From contig JBGAWE010000118.1 of NCBI GenBank assembly GCA_044227705.1, positions 1 to 13,732 of the forward strand: 13,732 nt of DNA, given 5' to 3'. The position numbers and the translations under genes were made by a program. Numbering within the stretch: the first letter of the stretch is position 1; every line of letters begins with the position of its first letter. Source of the stretch: JANOQP01 sp044227705 (GTDB lineage: Bacteria > Bacteroidota > Bacteroidia > Chitinophagales > Saprospiraceae). Shown piece by piece: positions 1-7,468 of the stretch. Under the pieces are notes generated by a model. The model did not search any database. It saw only the letters and a program-made list of their open reading frames with translations, and had not been told where the DNA came from.

Positions 1-522
1 CTGGTCAACTTCTGGGCGCGGTCGGTCGGCAGCTCGGTCGAGCTGACCTGGCGCACCGCATCGGAGAGCAACAACCGAGGCTTCGGCATCGAGCGCAGCC
101 CCGACGGCAGCATGTGGCTGGAGCTGGCCTTCATGCCCGGCCGCGGCACGACGGCGGAAGCCCACGACTATTCTTTTTTGGATGGAAACCCGCTGCCCTG
201 CGCAAACTACTACCGCTTGCGGCAGGTCGATTTCGATGGCGCGGAGCGGTTCTCGCCCGTGGCAAGCATTGCGATTTCGGGGAATGTCACCCCGCCGCTA
301 GTGGCCCATCCCAACCCTGTTTCCGGCAGCGAGCTGACACTGCTCCTTTCTGAAAACTGGGAGGGAAAAACCGTCGCCCGTCTGTTCGACCCGACGGGAC
401 GGCTGGTGCGGTCTGCGGTGGTAGAGGGCAGGGCGGGTTCGCTCGATGTGGATGGGCTGGAGGCGGGGATTTACATGTTGCGGGCGGGCGGTTTTTCCCA
501 AAAAGTGGTGGTGCGGGAGTGA
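1..522 (+). CDS. T9SS-sorted surface protein, C-terminal part (5' end outside window)
   Basis: The frame is open from the first base, so only the last 173 residues are visible and the start lies off the left edge. Two parts can be read. The first, about residues 13-90, is the beta-rich stretch often found just before Bacteroidota sorting domains: LTWRTASESNNRGFGIERS, then YYRLRQVDFDG. The second, about residues 98-173, is a type A T9SS sorting domain with HPNPVSG, a central LFDPTGRLV, GIYMLR and a terminal KVVVRE. By family knowledge such tails direct export through the type IX system and are removed at the cell surface. The functional domains are outside the window, so the enzymatic or adhesive role is unknown. 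The stop codon lies only two bases from the stop of convergent mnmE. The ATG at 112 is internal and is not the start. Confidence 0.85.
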   Translation: MVNFWARSVGSSVELTWRTASESNNRGFGIERSPDGSMWLELAFMPGRGTTAEAHDYSFLDGNPLPCANYYRLRQVDFDGAERFSPVASIAISGNVTPPLVAHPNPVSGSELTLLLSENWEGKTVARLFDPTGRLVRSAVVEGRAGSLDVDGLEAGIYMLRAGGFSQKVVVRE

Positions 523-524
523 GC

Positions 525-1979
525 CTACTTTCCGATGCAAAACTTCGAGAAGATGCTCCCCAACAAGTCCTCCACTCCGATTTCGCCGGTGATTTCGCCC
601 AAAAAGGAGAGGGCGCGGCGGATGTCCATCGCCACGAAGTCGGTCGAGACGCCCGAGGCGAGGCCGGTCGAAACATCGGTCAGTGCCGCGTCGGCCTGTT
701 GGAGGGCGGCGACGTGGCGGGCGTTCGTCACGACCGTGCCGCCCGTGCTGACCGAGCCGCCGGTCACGAGGTCGAGGAGTTTTTCTTTCAAAAACGGGAC
801 GTTCATCGAGTGCTTCGCCGAAAGGGTCACGATTTGTGATTCGGCCAATGGCGCCGGGTTGGGGATTTTTGAAAAATCGCCGAGCAGGAAAGGCGGGATT
901 TCTTTTGAAAACGGGTCGGCCAGCCAACTGGGCGAGAACTGCGGCAGCAGGTCCATCTTGTTGCACACGACGAGGAGCTTCAGCCCGGGCTGGGCCAGTT
1001 TTTCGAGATCGAAAAAGACCTCGGCCAGCCGCGTCTCGACGACGTCAAAGAGGTAGACGAGGATGGCTGCCTGCCCGATTTTCTCCATCGCCCGCTCGAC
1101 GCCAATGCGCTCGACGGCATCGGTCGCCTCGCGGATGCCGGCCGTGTCGACAAGGCGGAATAGGACGCCGCCGATGTTCAAGACCTCCTCGATGGCATCG
1201 CGGGTGGTGCCGGGAACGTCGCTGACGATGGCCCGCTCCTCGTTCAAAAGGGCGTTCAGGAGGGTCGATTTTCCGGCGTTCGGCCGCCCAGCGATGACGG
1301 TCGTCACGCCGGTTTTCAGGGCGTTTCCGAGCTGGAAAGACTGGATGAGCCGGGCGATTTCCACCCTGATTTTTTCAACCAAACCGTTGAGCGTCAATCG
1401 GTTGGCGAACTCGACGTCCTCCTCCGCAAAGTCCAGCTCCAGCTCGATGAGGCTGGCAAAGTGGATAAGCTCCTCCCGCAACTTTTTGATTTCAAAAGAA
1501 AAGCCTCCGCGCATCTGCCGCAGCGCGATGTCGTGCGCCGCCGCCGACTCGGAGGCGATTAGGTCGGCGACGGCCTCGGCCTGGGCGAGGTCCATCTTTC
1601 CGTTCAGAAAGGCGCGGAGGGTGAACTCGCCGGGGCGGGCCAGCCTCGCGCCGCTTTCGAGCAGGAGGCCGAGGATTTTTTGCTGGATGAACAGCGAGCC
1701 GTGGCAGCTCAACTCGACGATTTCGTCGCCGGTGTAGGAGTGCGGGGCGCGGAAGACGGTGGCGACAACCTCATCGAGCATTGCCTCCTGAAACATCATG
1801 GCTCCGAAATGGGCTGTATGGCTCGGGCTGGCGGCCAGCAACTTTTTCCCCCTGAAAAAACGGTCTGCAATCTCGACAGCCCTTGGCCCGGCCAACCTGA
1901 CGACGGCGATGGCGCCCATGCCCGGCGGGGTGGAGATGGCGGCTATGGTGTCGGAGAGGTCGGCGGCGGTGGCGTACAT
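525..1979 (-). CDS. mnmE: tRNA uridine-5-carboxymethylaminomethyl modification GTPase MnmE
   Basis: 484 residues. MnmE (TrmE) works with MnmG to modify the wobble uridine of certain tRNAs, using GTP and a methylene-folate. Visible parts are the N-terminal folate-binding domain (about 1-120, with TIAAISTPPGMGAIAVVRLAG and SYTGDEIVELSCHGS), the helical domain, and an inserted G domain with G1 GRPNAGKS (231-238), GTTRD (257-261), G3 DTAG (278-281), G4 NKMD (340-343) and LSAK (386-389). The C-terminus is the diagnostic CIGK (481-484), whose cysteine is needed for modification. The protein is about 30 residues longer than the roughly 455-residue family norm. The extra length sits between G4 and G5 (about 346-380). 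It is divergent from the T9SS gene at 2082 and convergent with the gene ending at 522. The start gives the canonical N-terminus (ATAADLSDTIAAIST). Confidence 0.97.
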   Translation of the reverse strand: MYATAADLSDTIAAISTPPGMGAIAVVRLAGPRAVEIADRFFRGKKLLAASPSHTAHFGAMMFQEAMLDEVVATVFRAPHSYTGDEIVELSCHGSLFIQQKILGLLLESGARLARPGEFTLRAFLNGKMDLAQAEAVADLIASESAAAHDIALRQMRGGFSFEIKKLREELIHFASLIELELDFAEEDVEFANRLTLNGLVEKIRVEIARLIQSFQLGNALKTGVTTVIAGRPNAGKSTLLNALLNEERAIVSDVPGTTRDAIEEVLNIGGVLFRLVDTAGIREATDAVERIGVERAMEKIGQAAILVYLFDVVETRLAEVFFDLEKLAQPGLKLLVVCNKMDLLPQFSPSWLADPFSKEIPPFLLGDFSKIPNPAPLAESQIVTLSAKHSMNVPFLKEKLLDLVTGGSVSTGGTVVTNARHVAALQQADAALTDVSTGLASGVSTDFVAMDIRRALSFLGEITGEIGVEDLLGSIFSKFCIGK

Positions 1980-2045
1980 GATGGGGGCAAAATTGGCCAG
2001 ACCGCGACGAAAATCATTTCGCGGGGCGGAATTTGGGAGCCTGTC

Positions 2046-2053
2046 TATCTTTG
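2046..2053 (+). promoter_or_regulatory. Bacteroidota -7 promoter box for the large T9SS gene
   Basis: TATCTTTG matches the Bacteroidota TAnnTTTG -7 consensus exactly and lies 28 bases before the ATG at 2082, in the 102-base gap between divergent mnmE and the adhesin gene. This would give a short leader of about 20 bases. No convincing -33 TTTG is present at the usual spacing: the TTTG at 2032-2035 is too close. The call therefore rests on one box. Confidence 0.45.
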
Positions 2054-2081
2054 GAACTCGAATTAAAACTCAACACCGCTC

Positions 2082-4942
2082 ATGAAATTGGCTCGACTTT
2101 TTGCCCCCATCATGGCCGTTTTGGCCCTCGCGGCCGCCCCGGCCAGCGGCCAAAACTGCGAATACACCCTCAACCTCTACGACGCCTTCGGCGACGGCTG
2201 GACGGGCAACGAACTGAACCTCAACCTCGACGGGGTCGACAACATCTACACCATCGGCAACCTTCCGTGGCCGACGGGGACGTTCGCCACCTACCAGGTG
2301 CCCGTTTCGCAAGGTCAGAACCTGACCATGTCGCTGGAGACGGGCATCATCCCTTACGAGATCTCGTGGGCGCTGCTCGACAACAACGGCGACACCGTCA
2401 TGGCGCAGCCGATTGTGCCCTTTCCCGGCCCGTTGAGCGGCATTTATTACAAAGGTGTCATTAAGTGCGGCGGCTGTCCCAAGCCGAAGGACCTCTCGGT
2501 CAACCCCTCGGCCTACTCGGCGAAGGTGCGCTGGGCGGGCGGCGCGGGCGTGACCTACAAGGTGGTCTACGGCCCGGCGAGCGTCGATCTGCTGGCCGGT
2601 CAGGGCGACACTGCCACTGTCACGCAGCCGAAGTACACGATGACCGGGCTTTTCGAGAACACGAACTATCAGGTCATGGTCTGGCGCATCTGCCCGGACG
2701 GGTCGGCAAGCAACATCGCAGGGCCGGTGAAATTCAGCACCTATTTCTCCGACGACGTGGGCGTCTCGGCTGTCGTCAGCCCTGTCTCGGATTGCGATTT
2801 GAATTCGGAGCAGATTGTCGTCCGGCTGAAAAACTACGGGGCCAACCCGCAGTCGCTGGACCGGGCAACATCAACTTCCCGGACGACGGTTTCTACACCG
2901 GCGTTTTGGGGAAGGACAGCGCGGAGTACATCCAGTTTGACGCCTTCGGCGACCTCTCCGGCCCCGGCCAGCACGTCATCCAGGCGTGGACCGAACTGGC
3001 GGGCGACGACCAGCCGGGCAACGACACCGTCACCTATTATTTGACGAACAAAGTCGGCCTGCCCTATCAACAGGGATTCGAGGACTGGAACGGCGGCTGG
3101 CACGTCGACCTCGACAACAGCGAAAACCCCTCCTGGGAGCACGGCCACCCTGCGAAGGACGGCTACCTGACCGAGGCCGCCGGTGGCCAAAACTGCTGGG
3201 CGACGAGCCTCGCCGGTTTCGGGAACCTGCAGGAGACGAGCTACCTCGTCTCGCCCTGCCTCGACTTCAGCTCCACGACCGTCGACCCGACCATCCGCTT
3301 CTCGCTCTGGTCTGGGGCCGACAGTTTTTACGATGGGATGTGGCTCGACATCTCCTATGACAACGGGGCAAACTGGGAAAAGGTCGGCACCGTCGCCACC
3401 GGCACGAACCTCGGCAACTGGTACCAGTACACGAACACCACCGTGCCGCTGGGCGACGTCTGGAGCGGCTTCTCGGGCGGCTGGCTGACGTCGCGCCACA
3501 AGCTCGACGGGGCGAAGGGCAAGCCGAACGTGCTGCTGCGCTTCGGCTTCTCGGGCGGAATGTTCTTCACGAACCCCGGCTTCGCCATCGACAACATCAA
3601 CATCTTCGAGCAAAAACAGAAGGACCTCACCCCCATCAACGGCACCACGCCGGGCGCGGGCCTCTGCGGGCTGGCCAACGACAAGCTGACCATCACCGTC
3701 CGCAACGACGGCAGCCAGACCGCCAGCAGCACCGGCGGCGCCATCAAGCTCGGGTACAAGGTCGACAACGAGCCGTCGGTCATCGAGACGGCCTCCGGCT
3801 TCAGCATCTCGGCCAACAACGAGAAGCAGTACACCTTCGCCACGCCGTTCAACTCCATCGGCTTCCACACCGTCACCGTCTGGACGGTCTTTACCGGAGA
3901 CCAGAACACGGCCAACGACACGACCACTTTTATTATCAACAACACCGTCCACGACCTGCCGCTGAAAGAAGATTTCCAGACGGCGCAGGCGCAGGCCGAC
4001 TGGCAGCTCGGCTCGGGCGTCTACGTCACCGACCAGCACAACGCGCCGTCGTGGGTCATCACGAAAAACCTGTTTTTTGCGCCGACGGACTTTTCGGTCG
4101 TCATCCCAGCCTACGGGCCGGTGGCGGCGAACGACTCGCTCTCCTTCGACTACCGCATCGTCGACTACAACTTCGACCAGACGCTCAACGGCAACGTCGG
4201 CACGGTGCTCGACGCGGACATCTCCTTCTCGGTGCAGGTCTCGGCCGACTGCGGCGGGACGTGGACGACGGTGCGCGACATCAACAAGGCGAACCACGTG
4301 ACCTCCAAGAACATGAAGAATGTGAAGGTTCCGCTCGCGCAGTTCGCCGGAAAGCCCGTCCAGATCCAGTTCATCGGCGTTTCGAACAGCGCGGACGGCG
4401 ATTTCTGGTTCGATCTCGACAACATCAACGTGGCGGGCTGCCCCGAGTCGTTCGACGTCGAGGTCACGGTCAACGACTCGGCCAACCAGCAGATGAACCT
4501 TGCATCCGTCGTCCTCGAGCCGCACTCAGGCACCGCGCCGTTCACCTATCAATGGAGCAACGGCGGTTCGGGCAACCAGCAGATTGGCCTCGCAAAGGGT
4601 TCTTACAAAGTCACCATCACCGACAAGAACGGCTGCTCGGAAATCATCACCGTTTATGTCGACATTACTGGAACGAACACCATCGAAGGGCTGAAAAACT
4701 GCGCTCTCTTGCCCAACCCGACGAGCGGACAGGCCATCCTCTCGGCCGATTTCGCCGCGCCGGTCGACGCCGAAATCGAGGTCGTCAACCTGCTCGGCCA
4801 GTCGACTTACCGGGCGACGGAGGTCGGCACGAGCCAAATCCGCCATCCGCTCGGGCTGGAAAATGAGACGGGCGGCGTCTACCTTGTTAAATTGAAAGTC
4901 GGCGGGCAGGTGAAAATCTCCAAGCTCGTGCTGACGAAATAA
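2082..4942 (+). pseudogene. Large T9SS-secreted multidomain adhesin-like protein, split by a frame break at about 2859
   Basis: One gene appears to be read in two frames. Bases 2082-2858 give 259 residues: a signal peptide (about 1-23, ending ASG before Q24), a DAFGDGW domain (about 25-128) and a fibronectin type III-like domain (about 132-220). From 2861 a second frame gives 693 more residues. These comprise a MAM/lectin-like jelly roll (about 3061-3612, PYQQGFEDWNGG), a CARDB-like Ig domain (about 3630-3950), a second jelly roll like gingipain cleaved-adhesin domains (about 3955-4440, FWFDLDNINVAG), a SprB-type repeat (about 4450-4665, GTAPFTYQWSNGG) and a type A sorting domain (about 4700-4942, LPNPTSG). 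Homology features stop in one frame exactly where they resume in the other, so this is a single broken gene or a sequence error. The encoded protein would be exported by Sec, then by T9SS to the surface. The exact substrate or ligand is unknown. Domain names are by pattern recognition only. Confidence 0.85.
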
Positions 4943-4953
4943 CCTCGCAGATT

Positions 4954-4986
4954 CGGTGAGCGTGGCAGCGAAACCGACGCTCACCG
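4954..4986 (+). terminator. Stem-loop after the large T9SS gene (possible terminator)
   Basis: CGGTGAGCGT (4954-4963) and ACGCTCACCG (4977-4986) form a perfect 10-bp stem with a 13-base loop, starting 12 bases after the stop codon. No T-run follows, so it is not a textbook intrinsic terminator. It may be a transcript 3'-end hairpin or part of a factor-dependent end. Confidence 0.4.
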
Positions 4987-5080
4987 CCTCAAATCAAACC
5001 GAACCGGGCTTCCCGGAAAAATTACCACATTTGTCCCGGCCTCGCGGCCGAACGTTCACGCAAAAACTTTTTTCTCGAAC

Positions 5081-5470
5081 ATGAAAAAACTCTTTCTCGC
5101 CGCCGCCGCGCTGTTCTTAATGGCGGCCTCCGTTTTCGCCCAGTCGGCGGTCGCACCGCGCATCAAGTTCGGCTCACTGACCGCCAACGGACAGATGACC
5201 ACCGCCGACTTGAAGGCCGTCAACGAGATCATGCTCGCCGACGCGCCCGGCCAGTCGGTAGTCTCTTTTGAAATCCAAATCGTGCGGCCCGACGGGCAGC
5301 TCGTCTCGCGCGCCCCGGTCAAGGGCAGCCGCATCCCGGGCGAGTTCCAGACGATGATCAGCCGCGAGAAGCTCGGCAGCCGCGTCGTCGTGAAGGACGT
5401 CTGGGTGAAAGAGGAAAAGACGGGCAACACCCGCCGCGCCGCGCAAGACGTGACCATCGAAATCATCTAA
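5081..5470 (+). CDS. Small secreted protein resembling the GldM C-terminal domain
   Basis: 129 residues. A clear Sec signal peptide (MKKLFLAAAALFLMAASVFA, 1-20) precedes Q21, so the mature protein is about 109 residues and lies in the periplasm or outside. The mature part is predicted beta-rich, with a TTADLKAV segment, SFEIQIVRPDG, then FQTMISREKLGSRVVVKDVWV and a final VTIEII. By memory this order of segments resembles the last Ig-like domain of GldM, a T9SS/gliding motor protein, but without the membrane helix and earlier domains. The likeness is suggestive, not proven, and the role is unknown. It follows the large T9SS gene by 138 bases. A weak -7-like box, CACATTTG (5026-5033, one mismatch to TAnnTTTG), suggests a separate promoter. 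A strong terminator follows. Confidence 0.75.
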   Translation: MKKLFLAAAALFLMAASVFAQSAVAPRIKFGSLTANGQMTTADLKAVNEIMLADAPGQSVVSFEIQIVRPDGQLVSRAPVKGSRIPGEFQTMISREKLGSRVVVKDVWVKEEKTGNTRRAAQDVTIEII

Positions 5471-5499
5471 CTCGCTGGCTGTTATTTTTTTTGAAAATG

Positions 5500-5535
5500 A
5501 AAAAGCCCCGGTTCGAGAACGAGCCGGGGCTTTTT
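5500..5535. terminator. Bidirectional intrinsic terminator
   Basis: An A5 run and GCCCCGG (5505-5511) pair with CCGGGGC (5524-5530) and a T5 run. The pairing continues inward through TTCG/CGAG (one G-T pair) to an AGAA loop at 5516-5519, giving a stem of about 16 bp. The T-run on each strand lets it end both the GldM-C-like gene (+) and the rplI operon (-), which converge here. Confidence 0.9.
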
Positions 5536-5559
5536 GTTTGCGGAAAACCAGAGTTGAAA

Positions 5560-6528
5560 TCAGGCGTCGCCCTCTTTCTTCTCGGTCGAGTCGTCGGTGC
5601 CATCGACCATTTCCTTGACGGAGTCGACGGCGTCGCTGAAGAAGCTCTTCACAGAATCGACCATCGGCGCGGCGGCCTCGGCGATGTCCTCCATGACCTC
5701 TTCTGCCTTTTCCATGATGGGCGCGGCCTCCTCTTTGATGGAGTCGACGGCGTCGCTGACGGCCTCGGTCGCAGTTTCGATGTGCGGCGCGGCAAATTCT
5801 TTAACCGAGTCGACGGCATCGCCCACGGCCTCTTTCGCGGTCTCGACATGCGGCGCGGCGAAGGCGGCGGCGGAATCGACCGCGTCCTCAACCTTGTCCA
5901 TGAAAGAGGCTTCGACCGGCGCGGGGGCCTCAACGGCCTCCTCGACCACTGGGGCGGCCTCGACGATGGCGGCAGCGGCCGGCGCAGCAACCGAAATCGC
6001 GGCGGGCACCTCCTCGGCGGCCGGCGCGGCGGTGGCTGCTTTCGGCGCGTCTTGTGCCATGTGGCCCGCCTGTGCCCGCATGGTCTCCTCCGTGACGACC
6101 TCGAACGGCACGCGCACGTCGAGCGACGGGTGGAGGTCGAGACGGGCCTCGTATTCGCCCAGTTGTTTCACCTCGGCGGGCATGATGACGCGACGGCGCT
6201 CGACCGGAACGCCGATCTCGGCCAATTTATCGGCCAGCATCGCCTGCGTGATGGAGCCGAAGAGACGGCCGCTGCCCCCGGCCTTCGCCACGAAAGTGAC
6301 AGACTTGCCCTCGAGCGATTTGGCCCAAGCCTGAAAGGTGGAGAGCTGGGCGTTGTCCTTGGCGGCCTGCTGGCGCTTGATGCCGGAGAGCTTGCCGAGG
6401 TTCTGGCGGTTGGCCGTCAGGGCGAGGCCCTGCGGGATGAGGTAGTTGCGGCCGTAGCCCGCCTTCACCGTCACCACCTCGTATTTGAGGCCGACCTTTT
6501 CGATATTTTCAAGAAGAATGATGTTCAC
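5560..6528 (-). CDS. rplI: Ribosomal protein bL9 with long repeat-bearing C-terminal tail
   Basis: 322 residues, more than twice the roughly 148 usual for bL9. Residues 1-50 are the canonical N domain that binds 23S rRNA (MNIILLENIEKVG, then GYGRNYLIPQGLA). Residues 51-75 are the connecting helix. Residues 76-148 are the C domain (SGRLFGSIT, LHPSLDVRV). After that comes an Ala/Pro/Glu-rich linker (about 152-208). It is followed by three in-register 22-residue units starting at D215, D237 and D259 (DAVDS then AAP), an 18-residue variant (281-298), a partial unit at 299, and an acidic end (TEKKEGDA). The last gene of rpsF-rpsR-rplI, it lies 51 bases after rpsR and runs into the shared terminator. 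The start is fixed by the conserved N-terminus, with an A/G-rich stretch just upstream. Core identity is near certain. The tail's role is unknown. Confidence 0.96.
   Translation of the reverse strand: MNIILLENIEKVGLKYEVVTVKAGYGRNYLIPQGLALTANRQNLGKLSGIKRQQAAKDNAQLSTFQAWAKSLEGKSVTFVAKAGGSGRLFGSITQAMLADKLAEIGVPVERRRVIMPAEVKQLGEYEARLDLHPSLDVRVPFEVVTEETMRAQAGHMAQDAPKAATAAPAAEEVPAAISVAAPAAAAIVEAAPVVEEAVEAPAPVEASFMDKVEDAVDSAAAFAAPHVETAKEAVGDAVDSVKEFAAPHIETATEAVSDAVDSIKEEAAPIMEKAEEVMEDIAEAAAPMVDSVKSFFSDAVDSVKEMVDGTDDSTEKKEGDA
5599..5886 (-). repeat. 66-bp in-frame tandem repeats encoding 22-residue helical units in the bL9 tail
   Basis: Three complete 66-bp units encode bL9 residues 215-236, 237-258 and 259-280. 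An 18-codon variant (281-298) and a partial unit (299-310) follow. Each full unit opens DAVDS and has an AA-P step at positions 10-12. The DNA copies share GAGTCGACGGC(G/A)TCG on the plus strand but have diverged elsewhere, so the repeat is best seen in the protein. The 22-residue period equals two 11-residue turns, as in amphipathic helices. Confidence 0.85.
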
Positions 6529-6579
6529 TTTTCTTTCTTTTTAGAGAGTTTGGAAAGAGAAACACGGCACAAGGCCGTA

Positions 6580-6846
6580 TCACTTCATCAGGTCGGCGAC
6601 GTAGGGCAGGATGGCCAAGTGCCGGGCGCGCTTGATGGCCGAGGCCACTTTGCGCTGGTACTTGAGCGAGTTGCCCGTGATGCGGCGCGGCAGAAGCTTG
6701 CCCTGCTCGTTGATGAACTGGAGGAGGAAGGCTTCGTCCTTGTAGTCGATGTGCCTGATGCCGAACTTGCGGAAGCGGCAGTATTTTTTCTGCTTCAGGC
6801 CGACCTTCGGGTTGGAGAGGAACTTGACGTCTTCGCGAGTTGCCAT
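6580..6846 (-). CDS. rpsR: Small ribosomal subunit protein bS18
   Basis: 88 residues, a normal length for bS18. This protein binds next to bS6 on the platform of the 30S subunit. Family signatures are KKYCRFRKFG (20-29), the HIDYKDEAFL strand, LLPRRITG (51-58) and KYQRKVASAIKRARHLAILPY (about 62-82), the RNA-binding arginine/lysine helix. It lies between rpsF (37-base gap) and rplI (51-base gap) with no ssb or priB gene between, a compact Bacteroidota-type order. The start is preceded by an A/G-rich stretch (AAAAAAGAAAAGAAG) rather than a good Shine-Dalgarno site. Nothing is missing or unusual. Confidence 0.97.
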   Translation of the reverse strand: MATREDVKFLSNPKVGLKQKKYCRFRKFGIRHIDYKDEAFLLQFINEQGKLLPRRITGNSLKYQRKVASAIKRARHLAILPYVADLMK

Positions 6847-6883
6847 GACTTCTTTTCTTTTTTAATGGTGAAAAAAAACGGGG

Positions 6884-7294
6884 TCAGGCTTTGTCGAGGT
6901 CGACCACTTCCTCCGTTTCGCTCGATTTGGCGGCGGCGGCCATCGCATCGCGGCGGGCCTTGCCGATACGGCCGTTGCGCTTGTCGTCGTTGTACTTGAC
7001 GCCGTACTTGTCGAGGGCGACGGTCAGGAACCGCAGCAGCCGCTCGTCGCGCTTCATGGCGAGCTCGTACTTGCCGACAAAGTCAGGCTTGTCGGTGGCG
7101 AACTCGACGCAGTAGTACTTGCCGCTGGTGCGGCGGTTGATGGGGTACGCCAGCTGGCGCAGGCCCATCTCATCAACGTTCACGATCGTGCAGCCGAAAC
7201 CGGTCAGCGCATCGATGTGGCGTTGAGCTGTCGCATTTACTTCATCGCCCGACAGCGTGGGATCGACGATGAAGGTTACTTCGTAGTGACGCAT
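6884..7294 (-). CDS. rpsF: Small ribosomal subunit protein bS6
   Basis: 136 residues from the ATG at 7294, which gives the canonical N-terminus MRHYEVTFIVDP. An in-frame ATG at 7378 is rejected because it would add 28 unrelated residues and lies upstream of the predicted promoter -7 box. bS6 forms a ferredoxin-like fold that pairs with bS18. Visible segments are the first strand, GLRQLAYPINRRTSGKYY (about 45-62) and KRDERLLRFLTV (about 82-93). The C-terminal tail (about 103-136) is charged, with KRNGRIGKARRDAM, and is longer than in short bS6 proteins. It is the first gene of the rpsF-rpsR-rplI operon and has its own promoter and leader hairpin. Confidence 0.96.
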   Translation of the reverse strand: MRHYEVTFIVDPTLSGDEVNATAQRHIDALTGFGCTIVNVDEMGLRQLAYPINRRTSGKYYCVEFATDKPDFVGKYELAMKRDERLLRFLTVALDKYGVKYNDDKRNGRIGKARRDAMAAAAKSSETEEVVDLDKA

Positions 7295-7328
7295 GGTCTT
7301 TTTTAGAAGAATTGAGAGTGAAAAATGT

Positions 7329-7344
7329 CGCTTTTTCAAAAGCG
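7329..7344 (-). promoter_or_regulatory. Small hairpin at the 5' end of the rpsF leader
   Basis: CGCTTTT and AAAAGCG form a 7-bp inverted repeat with a two-base centre, so the tip would open to a small loop. It lies just downstream of the predicted -7 box, at or next to the expected transcription start. It could be a 5'-terminal RNA hairpin affecting stability or translation. The CCG-containing bS6:bS18-binding leader motif was not recognised in it. Confidence 0.3.
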
Positions 7345-7348
7345 GGTG

Positions 7349-7378
7349 CGAAGGTAGTTTTACTCGCCTGTCGGCCAA
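7349..7378 (-). promoter_or_regulatory. Promoter of the rpsF-rpsR-rplI operon
   Basis: On the minus strand the -7 box is TACCTTCG (plus strand 7349-7356), one base off TAnnTTTG, and a TTGG (7375-7378) lies 18 bases upstream as the -33 element. The expected start near 7343 leaves a leader of about 50 bases before the rpsF ATG at 7294. Spacing and position both fit. Confidence 0.6.
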
Positions 7379-7468
7379 GCCTTTTGGCTGTTTTCATTGG
7401 AAATCAAAGTTTTTCGAGAGGATAGAACAGTGCTGGGCAGTCTACTTTCAGCCCAAAATTCCCAGCTC

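Noticed and set aside
1988..1995. CAATTTTG on the minus strand as a mnmE -7 box
   Set aside because: It has one mismatch and lies so near the ATG (1979) that the transcript would be almost leaderless. No -33 support was seen.
2850..2866. Programmed ribosomal frameshift in the adhesin gene
   Set aside because: No slippery heptamer or run lies at the junction, and the two segments seem to lack intervening residues, which fits deletion better.
2834..4525. Long open frame on the minus strand (563 codons) opposite the T9SS gene
   Set aside because: Low-complexity Arg/Val/Asp-rich translation with no domain sense. It is a shadow of GC-rich codons in the real gene.
5599..5886. 66-bp repeats as a CRISPR or noncoding satellite
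   Set aside because: The repeats are in frame inside rplI, have no spacers, and are conserved mainly at the protein level.
5491..6999. Long plus-strand open frame opposite rplI, rpsR and rpsF
   Set aside because: Gly/Arg/Asp-rich antisense of three certain ribosomal genes, and it crosses a terminator.
7295..7378. Upstream ATG at 7378 as rpsF start
   Set aside because: It adds 28 residues absent from bS6 and lies upstream of the predicted -7 box.
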